This document shows positions 18,635 through 27,584 of a DNA stretch of 64,000 bases, piece after piece (position 1 is the stretch's first letter; each line of letters opens with the position of its first letter). The position numbers and the translations under genes were made by a program. Source of the stretch: Evansella halocellulosilytica (GTDB lineage Bacteria; Bacillota; Bacilli; Bacillales; Salisediminibacteriaceae); contig NZ_NIST01000001.1 of assembly GCF_002335745.1 (NCBI RefSeq), positions 518,761 to 582,760 on the forward strand. Reading direction: 5' to 3'. Below the pieces are notes generated by a model, which saw only the letters and a program-made list of their open reading frames with translations, was not told the origin of the DNA and ran no database searches.

Positions 18635-19117
18635 TTATGACTGTTTAAACGAGTTTTCATGGTTTAGCAGCCATTCTTTTCTCCACAATCCCCCTGCATA
18701 GCCAGTTAATTTTCCATTTGAGCCAATAATACGATGGCAAGGTACGACGATACTCATCTTGTTTTTCCCATTAGCACTTCCGACCGCACGAATAGCCTTT
18801 TCATTTCCTATCGCAGCAGCGATCTCTTTATAAGAGCCTGTATGTGCATACGGGATTTTGGTTAGCTCTTTCCAAACGTTCACTTGAAAATCGGTTCCTT
18901 CAAAGAGATAAGGGAATGAGAATGTTTGACGTGTTCCTTTAAAATATTCATCTAACTGTTCGATACATTCGATTAATACTTTAGGAGTTCCATCGTTACG
19001 TACATGTTTGACTTGATCTCGTTCAGTAAACAAAATCGAGTGCACCGCTTCAGCTGTCCCTGTGATTTCCAAAATTCCAATTGGTGATTCGTAATCTACT
19101 TTTTCATTTATATTCAT
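18635..19117 (-). CDS. ogt: Methylated-DNA--protein-cysteine methyltransferase
   Basis: 160 residues. It removes alkyl groups from O6-alkylguanine by suicide transfer to its active-site cysteine, in the conserved PCHR motif (VVPCHRIIGSNGKLTGYAGG). The helix-turn-helix region (IPYAHTGSYKEIAAAIGNEKAIRAVG) binds DNA. ATG 19117 is preceded by GGAGGT 4 bases away; the longer in-frame start would sit in the RBS. No ada regulator is adjacent, so this is the Ogt type acting alone. Confidence 0.95.
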   Translation of the reverse strand: MNINEKVDYESPIGILEITGTAEAVHSILFTERDQVKHVRNDGTPKVLIECIEQLDEYFKGTRQTFSFPYLFEGTDFQVNVWKELTKIPYAHTGSYKEIAAAIGNEKAIRAVGSANGKNKMSIVVPCHRIIGSNGKLTGYAGGLWRKEWLLNHENSFKQS

Positions 19118-19210
19118 ACGTACCTCCAATGATCATCCGATTTTTGTCTATTATACAAGAGTAAACGAGGCTTTTCGTCCTCATTCTTGCTTTTATATTC
19201 AATGCGCTAC

Positions 19211-19243
19211 AAAAAAAGAGAAGTATGTCTATACTCCTCTTTT
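19211..19243 (-). terminator. Terminator after the sodium channel gene
   Basis: On the minus strand GAGGAGTAT pairs with ATACTTCTC (one G-U), followed by TTTTTTT. Confidence 0.75.
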
Positions 19244-19273
19244 CCGATCAAATTTATATGATTTTTGCTTTTT

Positions 19274-20137
19274 CTAACGGCTGTTTTCGTGGACGTCATC
19301 TTTATTACTTGTCGTTTGATCATGACGGTCAAGGATGAGTTGTTTAATTTCTTTAATGTCTTGCTTTAGTTCTTGATTCTCTTTATATAGCCTGTCCATC
19401 TGCTCTTCACGTTTCGCTTCATCATCCTGGCCTAAATAGCTTAAAATAACAGCAACGACTAAGTTTAAAATGACGAGTGCTCCGATGATAATAAAGGAAA
19501 CGAAATAAGCCCATGCCCACGGTATTTCATTAATAATCGGTCTTGCAACTTGACTCGCCCAAGATTCAAACGTAACGACTTGCATTAACGTAAAGAGTGA
19601 TGAATGGAAACTTCCAAAAAATTCATCAGGAAGAACACCGTTAAAAAAGGTAGTTCCGATAATCGCATAAATCGAGAAAATCAACACTGATAACCCTAAT
19701 ATCCCAGTTAAAGCCGGAACTGATTTCATGAGTGAGTCAATTATTTTTCGTAAAGCAGGAATTGCCGGGATCATTCTGATTAACCGCAATACCCTAATTA
19801 ACCTGAGCACGCTCACGAAAGGAGTTGAGTAAAAGACGATACTTCCGATTACAATTGAGAAATCAAAAATATTCCAACGGTCAGAGAAATAGCCCCTGAA
19901 GCCGAGTCCGAATAATTTTAAAATGAGCTCTGCGACAAAGACCCAAACGATGATCTTATCTAATGCGAGCAATACACTATTACCCATCATATACGTCTCA
20001 GCGACGATAACCAAACCGTTAAAAAGGATGATCCCAATCACAATTGGTTGAAAATTTTTATGTTCAACGATTTGGCGGCATCGTTCTCTAATCGAACGGT
20101 TGTTTATACTTGGTTCTTCTTTATTCTTTAATTCCAT
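19274..20137 (-). CDS. Voltage-gated Na+ channel, BacNav/NaChBac family
   Basis: 287 residues with one six-helix voltage-gated channel domain, which would assemble as a homotetramer. The S4 segment VLRLIRVLRLIRMI has arginines every third position (about residues 112, 115, 118, 121). The selectivity filter is TFESWAS (about 189-195), where NaChBac has TLESWAS. The C-terminal tail (EEQMDRLYKENQELKQDIKEIKQ) is a coiled coil typical of the tetramerisation bundle. In alkaliphilic Bacillus such channels admit Na+ for pH homeostasis, motility and chemotaxis. I used the ATG at 20137 behind GGGG; an ATG five codons upstream is possible. Confidence 0.88.
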   Translation of the reverse strand: MELKNKEEPSINNRSIRERCRQIVEHKNFQPIVIGIILFNGLVIVAETYMMGNSVLLALDKIIVWVFVAELILKLFGLGFRGYFSDRWNIFDFSIVIGSIVFYSTPFVSVLRLIRVLRLIRMIPAIPALRKIIDSLMKSVPALTGILGLSVLIFSIYAIIGTTFFNGVLPDEFFGSFHSSLFTLMQVVTFESWASQVARPIINEIPWAWAYFVSFIIIGALVILNLVVAVILSYLGQDDEAKREEQMDRLYKENQELKQDIKEIKQLILDRHDQTTSNKDDVHENSR

Positions 20138-20300
20138 TGTGTAACCCCACATGTCCCTTCTATCAATATATGTTTCATTTCTATTATTATATCAGTTTTA
20201 CATTCCTTTTCTTTCATTATAGCAATAAAATAACGCATAATCATCTATGACAATTTCATTAAAAGTAGGAATTAATTAGAAGAAAATGATGTTTATTCGT

Positions 20301-20841
20301 TTATAGCGTGTTCATTTTAGTTAATCGGTTATGTATATAGTCATAACCTGCTTTTATTTCCTCTTCGTAATTGCGGTCAATCTCGCAATAAGCGACATCC
20401 GATTTTAAGCATCGCTGTTTATTTTCATCGTGCTCACGTATAAATTGAGTGACATGTCGCTCTTCCGGGTAGTTTCGCGTCTCTATCACGTTCCTATGCT
20501 TAATCACGTGTGATGTAAAGTGATTTTGTATGTAATCGGTAGAAAAGCCAAGAAACATGGAGATGATACGATCCGGATATGTATCTTTTAATTCCTTTAT
20601 TTTTTCCGGAAGCAAGTAGCACCCTTCGATAATCATGTGCTGGTTATTTTCGATTATCGTATAAATCATCTCTTTAATCATCGGCCACAATTTCTCGGCA
20701 ATTACTTCGTTACGATCCGCTTCGATACACCGCCATTTTAAGATGAACAATCGAAAAATAAGGGATATAATATTTTTCAAGGAGCTGTTGAGCCATCAAT
20801 GTTTTCCCCGTACAGCTAGGACCACATATTAATATGATCAT
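20301..20841 (-). pseudogene. Frameshifted small P-loop kinase
   Basis: The first 36 codons from ATG 20841 (RBS GAGGAGG) read MIILICGPSCTGKTLMAQQL..., with a Walker A motif GPSCTGKT. The frame then closes at a TAA near 20720. The conserved remainder (EKLWPMIKEM, MIIEGCYLLPEKIKEL, KHRNVIETRNYPEER) continues in another frame to 20301. In relatives I recall, about a dozen residues lie between these blocks, so a small deletion plus frame loss at about 20720-20735 explains the break. Substrate unknown; the family is annotated as AAA or 2-phosphoglycerate-kinase-like ATPase. Confidence 0.75.
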
Positions 20842-21044
20842 GTTTGATCACCCTCCTCGGATGTTTTATTGTAAATGAAATCCGCAAACCGTTAATAAAT
20901 TTATTCACCTAAATTGGACATTTTCAACTACCATTATATAAACTTCATGAATTTTCCATCAATTATCTATTATTTTAATTTATGAAAGAACTAAAATGAT
21001 ATAATAGTCCCAAAGTCTATTGGAATAATATAGGAGGTTGTTGA

Positions 21045-22247
21045 TTGATGGATTTATTTAATAAAGTAAGAACGTATTCAAGGGGAAAAGATATACAAAA
21101 CTCTTCTATCTTTCCATACTATCGACCAATTGAAGAAAACAATGGACCCATTGTCACAATGGGTGGGCAAACGGTCATTATGGCGGGTTCAAATAATTAT
21201 CACGGATTTTCCCAGGATGAGAGAGTGAAAGAAGCATCAATCAAGGCAATCAAGAAATATGGAGTTAGTAACAATGGTTGCAGATTACATAATGGAACGT
21301 TAGATCTTCATGATGAGCTAGAAGAGAAATTAGCCAAGTTTGTTGGAAAAGAATCGGCTCTCACGTTTACAACTGGGTATCAAACGAATGAAGGTACGGT
21401 TGTTCCTTTGATTGGTCGGAAGGACGTAATATTTAGTGATCGAGACAATCATAATAGTATTGTTCAGGCTACACTTATATCTCGGGGAATGTCTTTGAAT
21501 AAAAATCAAGTTGTTCGATACAAACATAATGATATGAATCACTTGACCCGTTGTTTAAGTCATACTTCTATTGACGTTGGGAAATTGATTGTTTCTGATG
21601 GTGTATTTTCGATGTCAGGGACGATCGTTGATCTTCCAAACATGGTTCAAGCTGCAAAAGAGGCTGGAGCTAAAATTATGCTTGATGATGCTCATGCCAT
21701 AGGGGTTATTGGAAAAAAGGGTGCTGGAACAGCAAGTTATTATGGTCTAGATGATGAAGTCGATATGATTGTCGGTACATTTTCAAAAAGCTTTGGCTCC
21801 ATCGGAGGCTTCGTTGCAGGAAGTAAAGACCTTATTCATTATTTAAAATATAATAGCCCTGCTCATATTTTTTCAGCAAGTTTACCTTCTGCACAGGCCG
21901 CAGCAACAATTGCCTCTCTAGACATTCTACTAGCTGAACCGGAACGAATCGACAAACTTCAATATCTTACAAAATTACTTCGAAAAGGTCTGCAAAAACT
22001 TGGTTATCGTGTCCCCGAAGGAATCGTCCCCATTATTCCAGTCATTTTAGGTGATGACATGCTCGTATTTAAAACATGGGGAGCTCTGATGGAACATGGC
22101 GTATTTACGAACGCAGCAGTAAGTCCAGGGGTAAGGGAAGGACATCAATTAATTCGTATATGCTTGATGTCAACTCATGAAGAAGAACATGTTAACTTAA
22201 TATTAGAAGCATTCTCGAAGATTAAGAGTCAGGTCATGGTTAATTAA
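21045..22247 (+). CDS. PLP-dependent alpha-oxoamine synthase (SPT/AONS/KBL family)
   Basis: 400 residues of the fold-type I oxoamine synthase family, which condenses an amino acid with an acyl-CoA or acyl-ACP. The PLP lysine is Lys248 in FSKSFGSIGGF; the LDDAHAIG and DRDNHNSI motifs are intact. The segment NGCRLHNGTLDLHDELE resembles serine palmitoyltransferase and CqsA-type enzymes more than biotin AONS (which has SGNHPLH). No bio, kbl/tdh or sphingolipid genes are nearby, so the substrate is unknown. RBS AGGAGG; an intrinsic terminator follows. Confidence 0.88.
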   Translation: MMDLFNKVRTYSRGKDIQNSSIFPYYRPIEENNGPIVTMGGQTVIMAGSNNYHGFSQDERVKEASIKAIKKYGVSNNGCRLHNGTLDLHDELEEKLAKFVGKESALTFTTGYQTNEGTVVPLIGRKDVIFSDRDNHNSIVQATLISRGMSLNKNQVVRYKHNDMNHLTRCLSHTSIDVGKLIVSDGVFSMSGTIVDLPNMVQAAKEAGAKIMLDDAHAIGVIGKKGAGTASYYGLDDEVDMIVGTFSKSFGSIGGFVAGSKDLIHYLKYNSPAHIFSASLPSAQAAATIASLDILLAEPERIDKLQYLTKLLRKGLQKLGYRVPEGIVPIIPVILGDDMLVFKTWGALMEHGVFTNAAVSPGVREGHQLIRICLMSTHEEEHVNLILEAFSKIKSQVMVN

Positions 22248-22248
22248 A

Positions 22249-22271
22249 AGGCGCAAATTGCGTCTTTTTTT
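22249..22271 (+). terminator. Intrinsic terminator
   Basis: GGCGCAA-ATTGCGTC short stem followed by TTTTTTT directly after the synthase stop. Confidence 0.7.
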
Positions 22272-22535
22272 ACAGTAAAAAAAGTTTTTACACTCTAATT
22301 ACAATGACTTATACGTCATCAACATTTTCTTTATCATTACTCACTATCATTTTTTTTGATTATGCCTAATTTTTATATAGGTAACGGTTTATACAACCGG
22401 TGGTGCTGTTGAATAAATTGTACTACATTAAGGCGAGAGTGTACGAGTAGGTTCACGTCTCCGTTACTCCTATAACTTTTTTCACATTGAAACAATGAGT
22501 TTAAACGAAAGCTTTCTAAGAAAGGGGTTAATCTT

Positions 22536-22817
22536 GTGCAGCAAAGAGGAAATCGAGGTTTTTGTGTTTTTCCAGGCTATAATTGGTGTGGTCCTGGCTG
22601 TAGTGGACCAGGTGCTCCAATTAATCATGTAGATGCAGCCTGTAGAGAGCATGACTTATGCTACAGACGGCATCGAAATCGATGTATATGTGATCAGCAT
22701 TTCATGAACCGTCTCCGCCCGCTTATCAATCCATATACACAAGAAGGCAGACATGCCCGGACACTCTATCAATATATGAAGCTGCAAACTGTATTTACGT
22801 GTGCTGGATATAGATGA
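22536..22817 (+). CDS. Phospholipase A2-like small protein
   Basis: 93 residues from GTG 22536 (RBS AAAGGGG). The core shows the secreted/parvoviral PLA2 pattern: a calcium-loop-like YNWCGPGCSGPG, then DAACREHDLCY with the catalytic His-Asp pair, and seven cysteines that could form disulfides. There is no signal peptide, as in parvovirus VP1-type domains. Bacillus homologues are annotated as phospholipase or parvovirus-coat-like proteins. A role in spores or in membrane lysis is only a guess; enzymatic activity is predicted from the intact H-D motif. Confidence 0.78.
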   Translation: MQQRGNRGFCVFPGYNWCGPGCSGPGAPINHVDAACREHDLCYRRHRNRCICDQHFMNRLRPLINPYTQEGRHARTLYQYMKLQTVFTCAGYR

Positions 22818-23220
22818 TCTTGTTCTTTTTAATACTGTCGCTTCTCTCCACAAAATAATCGTATTCTCAAAACGTTTATATTAAATAAGCTAGATCGTTT
22901 TATAACCAAAAAAATTGCCACCACCTAGAATAATTGAGGTTAGCATACACCCAACCTCCCTAGAAAAGGAAGTGACAAATTGTTCCTTTAATTAACTTAG
23001 TTTAATATGCAAATATCAAGTACAAATGATTCGAAAAGCATGGAGAATGAACTTCATGCTTTCTGCTTGTAGGTGAAACTTTACACGAAAATTCAAGCGA
23101 ATCCTTAAGATTTTTTTAAGAAATACATAATAGGAAGTTAAGAATCATCGATTATGATTGCTTACTAGTGAGGCAAGGACCTGCGTGACCTTTGTTTCAG
23201 CTAAAAAATAGTAATCATAA
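22818..23220. other. Intergenic region without a recognised gene
   Basis: Contains a GAGGTT..AACCTC hairpin near 22930-22955 without a T run. No supported ORF. The promoter of the next gene probably lies in its 3' part. Confidence 0.4.
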
Positions 23221-23230
23221 AGGAGCGATG

Positions 23231-23746
23231 ATGATGATCAGAAAGATTACATTTATATCGTTATTATCCCATCTATGGGTTCAATGGATTTTATTAGGAA
23301 GTATCTTTTTAGATACATTCATGGTATATCCAAATATATTCCACGACGTTCCTAATTCATTTGAAGTTAGTTTGGAATTTATGGCGGTGACAAGTCCCGG
23401 CACATACTTCCCTCCGTTAGGAATGCTAAGTATTGTAACTGGATTGTTAGCATTGATTTTATCATGGAAAGTAAAACCGGTTCGCTATTGGATTTTGTTC
23501 AGTACGGTCATGATCATCCTAGAAGGTGCGACTTCAATCGTTTTCGAATGGCCGCGTAATGAAATTATGTTTATTGAAGGGGCGGCAGTTCACTCCGCTG
23601 AGTTTTTACAGCAAACAGCACAAGAGTTCTTACTCGTTCACGGCTTCCGTGTTGCCTATAACATCCTTGGTTCGATTTTCATGTTTATCGGTTTTATGAA
23701 GTATTACAAGCAAAACCTTCTTGCTAATCTTGAAATAAATCAATAG
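23231..23746 (+). CDS. Four-helix membrane protein, DUF1772-like
   Basis: About 171 residues with four transmembrane helices (roughly 5-27, 58-78, 84-106 and 137-159) and conserved PGTYFPPLG and a late HGFRVAYN motif, resembling anthrone-oxygenase-like DUF1772 membrane proteins. Three in-frame ATGs occur at 23228-23236; the RBS AAAGGAG favours the second or third. It ends in a strong terminator. Function unknown; no neighbour suggests a pathway. Confidence 0.7.
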   Translation: MMIRKITFISLLSHLWVQWILLGSIFLDTFMVYPNIFHDVPNSFEVSLEFMAVTSPGTYFPPLGMLSIVTGLLALILSWKVKPVRYWILFSTVMIILEGATSIVFEWPRNEIMFIEGAAVHSAEFLQQTAQEFLLVHGFRVAYNILGSIFMFIGFMKYYKQNLLANLEINQ

Positions 23747-23749
23747 GCC

Positions 23750-23776
23750 AAAAATCTCCCAATATGGGAGATTTTT
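23750..23776. terminator. Bidirectional terminator
   Basis: AAAAATCTCCC and GGGAGATTTTT flank AATAT; symmetric A and T runs serve genes on both strands. Confidence 0.85.
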
Positions 23777-23803
23777 AGGTTTAAGGTTTATACATACCCT
23801 TAT

Positions 23804-23974
23804 TTATCCACTAGTAGCAATCATTAAGATACAAAAGAGTGCAATAATTAACATCGTCGATGCAAAAATTCTGTCTGCTCCTTCATCCTCTCCATTCTTA
23901 ATTTTCTTCGATATTGTGACACAGGTATTAAAAAATGTAACACTAGTTATAATCGCGACACCAAGAATAAACAT
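23804..23974 (-). CDS. 56-residue two-helix membrane protein
   Basis: Reads MFILGVAIITSVTFFN..., with GGAGG 6 bases before the ATG. Two hydrophobic segments (about 2-19 and 39-54) flank a charged loop (SKKIKNGEDEGADR). It stops just short of the bidirectional terminator shared with the convergent gene. Family not recognised; small two-helix proteins of this type are common in Bacillus. Confidence 0.65.
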   Translation of the reverse strand: MFILGVAIITSVTFFNTCVTISKKIKNGEDEGADRIFASTMLIIALFCILMIATSG

Positions 23975-24149
23975 GTCCAACCTCCAGCAATCATTTTTTA
24001 CTCAGCCCGCTTGTAAGTGTAACATCTTACCTACTTTCTTTCCTCATGGCACCCTTCATTAAAATGGAGAAGGAATTAAGGAAGAAACTGAGAAATATAT
24101 ACAAACGACTGTGGTCTAGAAAAAAGGTCACAACTACGGAGAGGATAAT

Positions 24150-25013
24150 ATGACGAAAAAGTCTTCCACCAATTTCGTATTGCATGCAAAAAGTAACCAA
24201 TTTTACTGGGAAGGAACAGGTCAACTTTCCATAAAAACCTTTTCTAATGGAAAGGCTCGCTATAAGACGAATCAAGGCTTTTTTGTTGTTGAAGAAAACC
24301 GATACCTTCTTCTCAATGAAGGCTCATACACGATTTCAATCGATGAAAAAAAAGTTGTGGAATCATTTTGTGTATTTTTTAAAAGAGGGTTCGCTGCCGA
24401 AGTATTTCATTCATTAAATGAGTCAAACGACCGTCTGCTAACTGATCCGTTTAAAGACTTCAGCTCTATTGAATTTTTTGAAAAAACGTATCATAAAAAA
24501 AAGACGCTTGATGCTCAATTAGAAACGTTTAAGCATGTCATCCATTGTCTCGAAGTGAATTCTGTTGGTTATGAAGAACAATTTCATAGGCTCATCCAAT
24601 TAGTTTTGTATGATCATTTCCATTCATATAAAGAAGTTGAATCATTAAAAGCAATTCGCCATTCTACACGAGAGGAATTGTTTAAGAGAATCAGTATAGC
24701 CCATGATTATATCCGTGCCTATTTCGATACACCTATAAAACTACATGATATTGCACAAATTGCTTGTTTATCACCGAATCATTTATTACGAACGTATGCT
24801 CAATTATACGGTAAAACACCTCATCAACACATATCTAAATTCAGAGTACAAAAGGCTAAACATCTATTAGCAAAACGAGACGATACGATGACCGATATAA
24901 CGTTTAAAGTTGGTTTTGAAAACCCTGTCTCCTTTAGCAAAATGTTTAAGCAGCATGTCGGTATGTCCCCTAAAGAATATCGAAAAAAGGTGATATTGGA
25001 TAAGAACTTGTAA
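24150..25013 (+). CDS. AraC-family transcriptional regulator
   Basis: 287 residues: an N-terminal sensing domain (about 1-165) and a C-terminal double helix-turn-helix (about 185-283) with the AraC signature IAQIACLSPNHLLRTYAQLYGKTPHQHIS and ITFKVGFENPVSFSKMFKQHVGMSPKEY. A VOC-family protein gene follows 52 bases downstream, and the same pair recurs at 29.6-30.9 kb, so regulator and VOC protein form a duplicated module. The inducer is unknown. Confidence 0.92.
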   Translation: MTKKSSTNFVLHAKSNQFYWEGTGQLSIKTFSNGKARYKTNQGFFVVEENRYLLLNEGSYTISIDEKKVVESFCVFFKRGFAAEVFHSLNESNDRLLTDPFKDFSSIEFFEKTYHKKKTLDAQLETFKHVIHCLEVNSVGYEEQFHRLIQLVLYDHFHSYKEVESLKAIRHSTREELFKRISIAHDYIRAYFDTPIKLHDIAQIACLSPNHLLRTYAQLYGKTPHQHISKFRVQKAKHLLAKRDDTMTDITFKVGFENPVSFSKMFKQHVGMSPKEYRKKVILDKNL

Positions 25014-25065
25014 ATAAAATGGTTTATTCTATCGTTAAGAAGATAATTGAAAGGAGACATGGTCT

Positions 25066-25443
25066 TTGGAAACGAAAAAGATTAAAAAAATTGGACAAAT
25101 TGGAGTACCTGTTAAAGACTTAAATCGAGCTGTAGATTTTTATAAAGAGAAACTCGGTCTCTCTCTATTATTTAAGACTGATCATATGGCATTTTTTGAA
25201 TGTAACGGGCTGCGGTTAATGTTAACACTTCCAGAAAAAGAGGAATTTGCCCATGCAAGTTCAGTTCTTTATTTTGAAGTAAGTAACATTAAGGACTCAT
25301 ACGAAGACTATCTAAATAAAGAAGTGACATTTATCGATGAACCACATATTGTTGCAAAAGTCGGGCAGACCGAAACATGGATGGCCTTTTTTATCGACAC
25401 TGAAGGGAATACGCATGCCTTAATGAATGAAGTTCAAGTTTAA
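25066..25443 (+). CDS. VOC-family (glyoxalase-like) protein
   Basis: 125 residues with one vicinal-oxygen-chelate domain built of two beta-alpha-beta3 halves (IGVPVKDLNRAVDFYKEKLGLSLL, ..., VGQTETWMAFFIDTEGNTHALM). Such proteins include glyoxalases, dioxygenases and antibiotic-binding proteins; the substrate is not evident. It starts at TTG 25066 with AAAGGAG 9-10 bases upstream; the ATG 9 bases earlier is in another frame. It is cotranscribed with the AraC gene and ends next to convergent brfA, sharing its terminator. Confidence 0.85.
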   Translation: METKKIKKIGQIGVPVKDLNRAVDFYKEKLGLSLLFKTDHMAFFECNGLRLMLTLPEKEEFAHASSVLYFEVSNIKDSYEDYLNKEVTFIDEPHIVAKVGQTETWMAFFIDTEGNTHALMNEVQV

Positions 25444-25692
25444 TAAAAGATCGAGACTGTTACGATTACATGTCTCTTTTGACAATAAAAAAGTTCCTTC
25501 ATCTTGTTGGTTTTGCTGATGAAGGAACCTCTTTTTATGTTTCTTTTCCATTGTTTTTATTTTGTCATGTTTTGTTTTCGTTTTTCTTTCGTGAGTACTA
25601 AAACCATATACCATTCCTCTAGATTTCGTTACATCGCGACCGCTATTTCGTAAAATGTGTTCTCGTTTCTTTCTTGCAGTACTTTTTCCCAT
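25420..25692 (-). CDS. brfA: Alternative ribosome-rescue factor BrfA (terminator inside ORF)
   Basis: 90-codon frame starting MGKSTARKKREHILRNSGRD with RBS AAGGAG. The very basic N-terminal part and the HKKRF...DEGTF region match the Bacillus YqkK/BrfA family, which rescues ribosomes stalled on mRNAs without a stop codon by recruiting release factor 2. As known for BrfA and E. coli ArfA, an intrinsic terminator (25493-25528) sits inside the frame: the stem encodes RFLHQQNQQDEGT and the U run begins at DEGTF. Most transcripts would therefore end without a stop codon, be tagged by tmRNA and the product degraded unless tmRNA fails. The last ~22 codons, which overlap the VOC gene, are probably rarely translated. 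Confidence 0.85.
   Translation of the reverse strand: MGKSTARKKREHILRNSGRDVTKSRGMVYGFSTHERKTKTKHDKIKTMEKKHKKRFLHQQNQQDEGTFLLSKETCNRNSLDLLLNLNFIH
25486..25537. terminator. Terminator shared by the VOC gene and brfA, inside the brfA ORF
   Basis: GTTCCTTCATC (25493-25503) pairs perfectly with GATGAAGGAAC (25518-25528), with TTTTTTATTG on the minus side and CTCTTTTTATG on the plus side. Confidence 0.92.
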
Positions 25693-25853
25693 AATATCAC
25701 TCCTTGTCGATTATAATTCCCTTTAATAATAACATAAAGACATTTGTTTCCAAGATAAGAATAACATTCGAATGGTAATTTGAAGAATATATTGAGCTAA
25801 AGTGAACTAATTGATTCCGAAGCCTTTTGAAACAATTGTCTAACTATAGAAAA

Positions 25854-25889
25854 GGAAGTATAAAGTGCCAAAACGGCACTTTATACTTC
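25854..25889 (-). terminator. Terminator overlapping the mqo stop codon
   Basis: GGAAGTATAAAGTGCC and its inverse surround AAAAC, a 16-bp perfect stem that includes the mqo stop codon. Confidence 0.75.
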
Positions 25890-27401
25890 CTGCAATATCC
25901 GAGTATCCTCTTTCGTTTGATCCTCTAAACCAAGTGCCCGTGCTGTTGTCGTATGAACTTCTTCGAGAAGCTCTCTGTTATCCATGAGCGACATTCCGTA
26001 AGATGGTACCATTTCTTTCATTTTCGGCTCCCACTCTTCCAAATGTTGCGGGAAGCACTTTTTGATGATCTCAAACATGACATGAACAGCAGTAGAAGCA
26101 CCAGGTGAAGCACCAAGTAAGGCTGCAATCGATCCATCCTCGGCCGTGATCACTTCCGTACCAAATTGAAGCGTTCCTTTCCCGCCTGCTTCAGTATCTT
26201 TAATCACTTGCACGCGCTGTCCCGCTACGACTAAATCCCAATCCTCACTTTTCGCATTCGGGATAAACTCACGTAACTCTTCCATGCGCTTTTCTTTCGA
26301 TAACATCACTTGCTGAATTAAATATTTGGTCAACGACATCTCTTTTGCACCCGCCGCCAACATCGTTAAAACATTGTTCGGCTTGATTGACGTTAACAAA
26401 TCGAACACTGAACCGTATTTTAAAAACTTTGGTGAAAAACCAGCGAACGGTCCAAATAGCAATGATTTTTTACCGTCAATATATCTTGTATCAAGGTGTG
26501 GAACAGACATTGGAGGAGCACCGACTTTCGCTTTTCCGTATACTTTTGCATGGTGCTGCTCGACAACAAATGGATTGTTACATGCCATAAAGATTCCGCT
26601 TACCGGGAACCCTCCAATCTGTTTCCCTTCAGGAATACCTGATTTTTGCAATAAGTGTAAGCTTCCTCCACCGCCTCCGATAAAGACGAATTTTGCTTTA
26701 TGTCGTTCAACTGTACCACTGTCAAGATTTTGTACTCTCACTTCCCATAAGCCGTCACTCGTCCGTTTTACATCCTTCACTTGATGTTTATAATTTATCT
26801 CAACGTTTCTGTTGTTTAAGTGGTCAAATAACATCCGCGTTAATGCACCGAAGTTAACATCCGTTCCGGAATCGATTTTTGTTGCGGCTATCGGTTCATT
26901 CGATGTCCGGTCTTCCATAATAAGCGGAATCCATTCCTTCAGCTTTTCAGGGTTATCGCTATATTCCATCCCTTGAAACAAAGGATTAGCTGAAAGCGCT
27001 TTAAAACGTTTTTCTAAAAAAGTAACATTTTGCTCGCCTTGTACAAAACTCATATGAGGTAATCGCATAATGAAATCCTGTGGATTACGTATGAGTTGGC
27101 TATTTACAAGGTAAGACCAAAACTGCATGGAAACTTGAAACTGTTCATTAATATTTATCGCTTTGCTAATATTTATCGAACCGTCCGGTTGTTCGACGGT
27201 ATAGTTAAGCTCGCACAGCGCTGCATGCCCCGTTCCCGCATTATTCCATTCGTTAGAGCTTTCTTCACCTGCGTTTTCGAGCTTCTCAAACACTTTAATA
27301 TCCCATTCAGGTGCTAACTGTTTCAAGAGTGTTCCTAAAGTCGCACTCATAATTCCTGCACCAATCATAATGACGTCTGTTTTAGCTGCTCTATTACTCA
27401 T
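25881..27401 (-). CDS. mqo: Malate:quinone oxidoreductase
   Basis: 506 residues of the Mqo family: an FAD-dependent peripheral membrane enzyme that oxidises malate to oxaloacetate and passes electrons to quinone. The N-terminal [10 protein letters not shown] (13-22) binds [22 protein letters not shown] and the C-terminal [15 protein letters not shown] are family signatures. It stands alone as a monocistronic gene with a terminator at the stop. It gives this organism a malate oxidation route alongside or instead of NAD-malate dehydrogenase. Confidence 0.95.
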   Translation of the reverse strand: MSNRAAKTDVIMIGAGIMSATLGTLLKQLAPEWDIKVFEKLENAGEESSNEWNNAGTGHAALCELNYTVEQPDGSINISKAININEQFQVSMQFWSYLVNSQLIRNPQDFIMRLPHMSFVQGEQNVTFLEKRFKALSANPLFQGMEYSDNPEKLKEWIPLIMEDRTSNEPIAATKIDSGTDVNFGALTRMLFDHLNNRNVEINYKHQVKDVKRTSDGLWEVRVQNLDSGTVERHKAKFVFIGGGGGSLHLLQKSGIPEGKQIGGFPVSGIFMACNNPFVVEQHHAKVYGKAKVGAPPMSVPHLDTRYIDGKKSLLFGPFAGFSPKFLKYGSVFDLLTSIKPNNVLTMLAAGAKEMSLTKYLIQQVMLSKEKRMEELREFIPNAKSEDWDLVVAGQRVQVIKDTEAGGKGTLQFGTEVITAEDGSIAALLGASPGASTAVHVMFEIIKKCFPQHLEEWEPKMKEMVPSYGMSLMDNRELLEEVHTTTARALGLEDQTKEDTRILQEV

Positions 27402-27584
27402 TTTTATCGTCCCTCATACGAAATGATTTTCAAAAAGATGTAGCATGCTCCTACTTTTATATGAATTAGAAAGCGTTTGCTATTATACATCTTTTCTGAG
27501 AATAATAACTATTACTAGTTTATCAGAATTTTTTATAGATTAATACATTTATTTGCTAGAAAAACTTCCTATTATAATGAGGGT

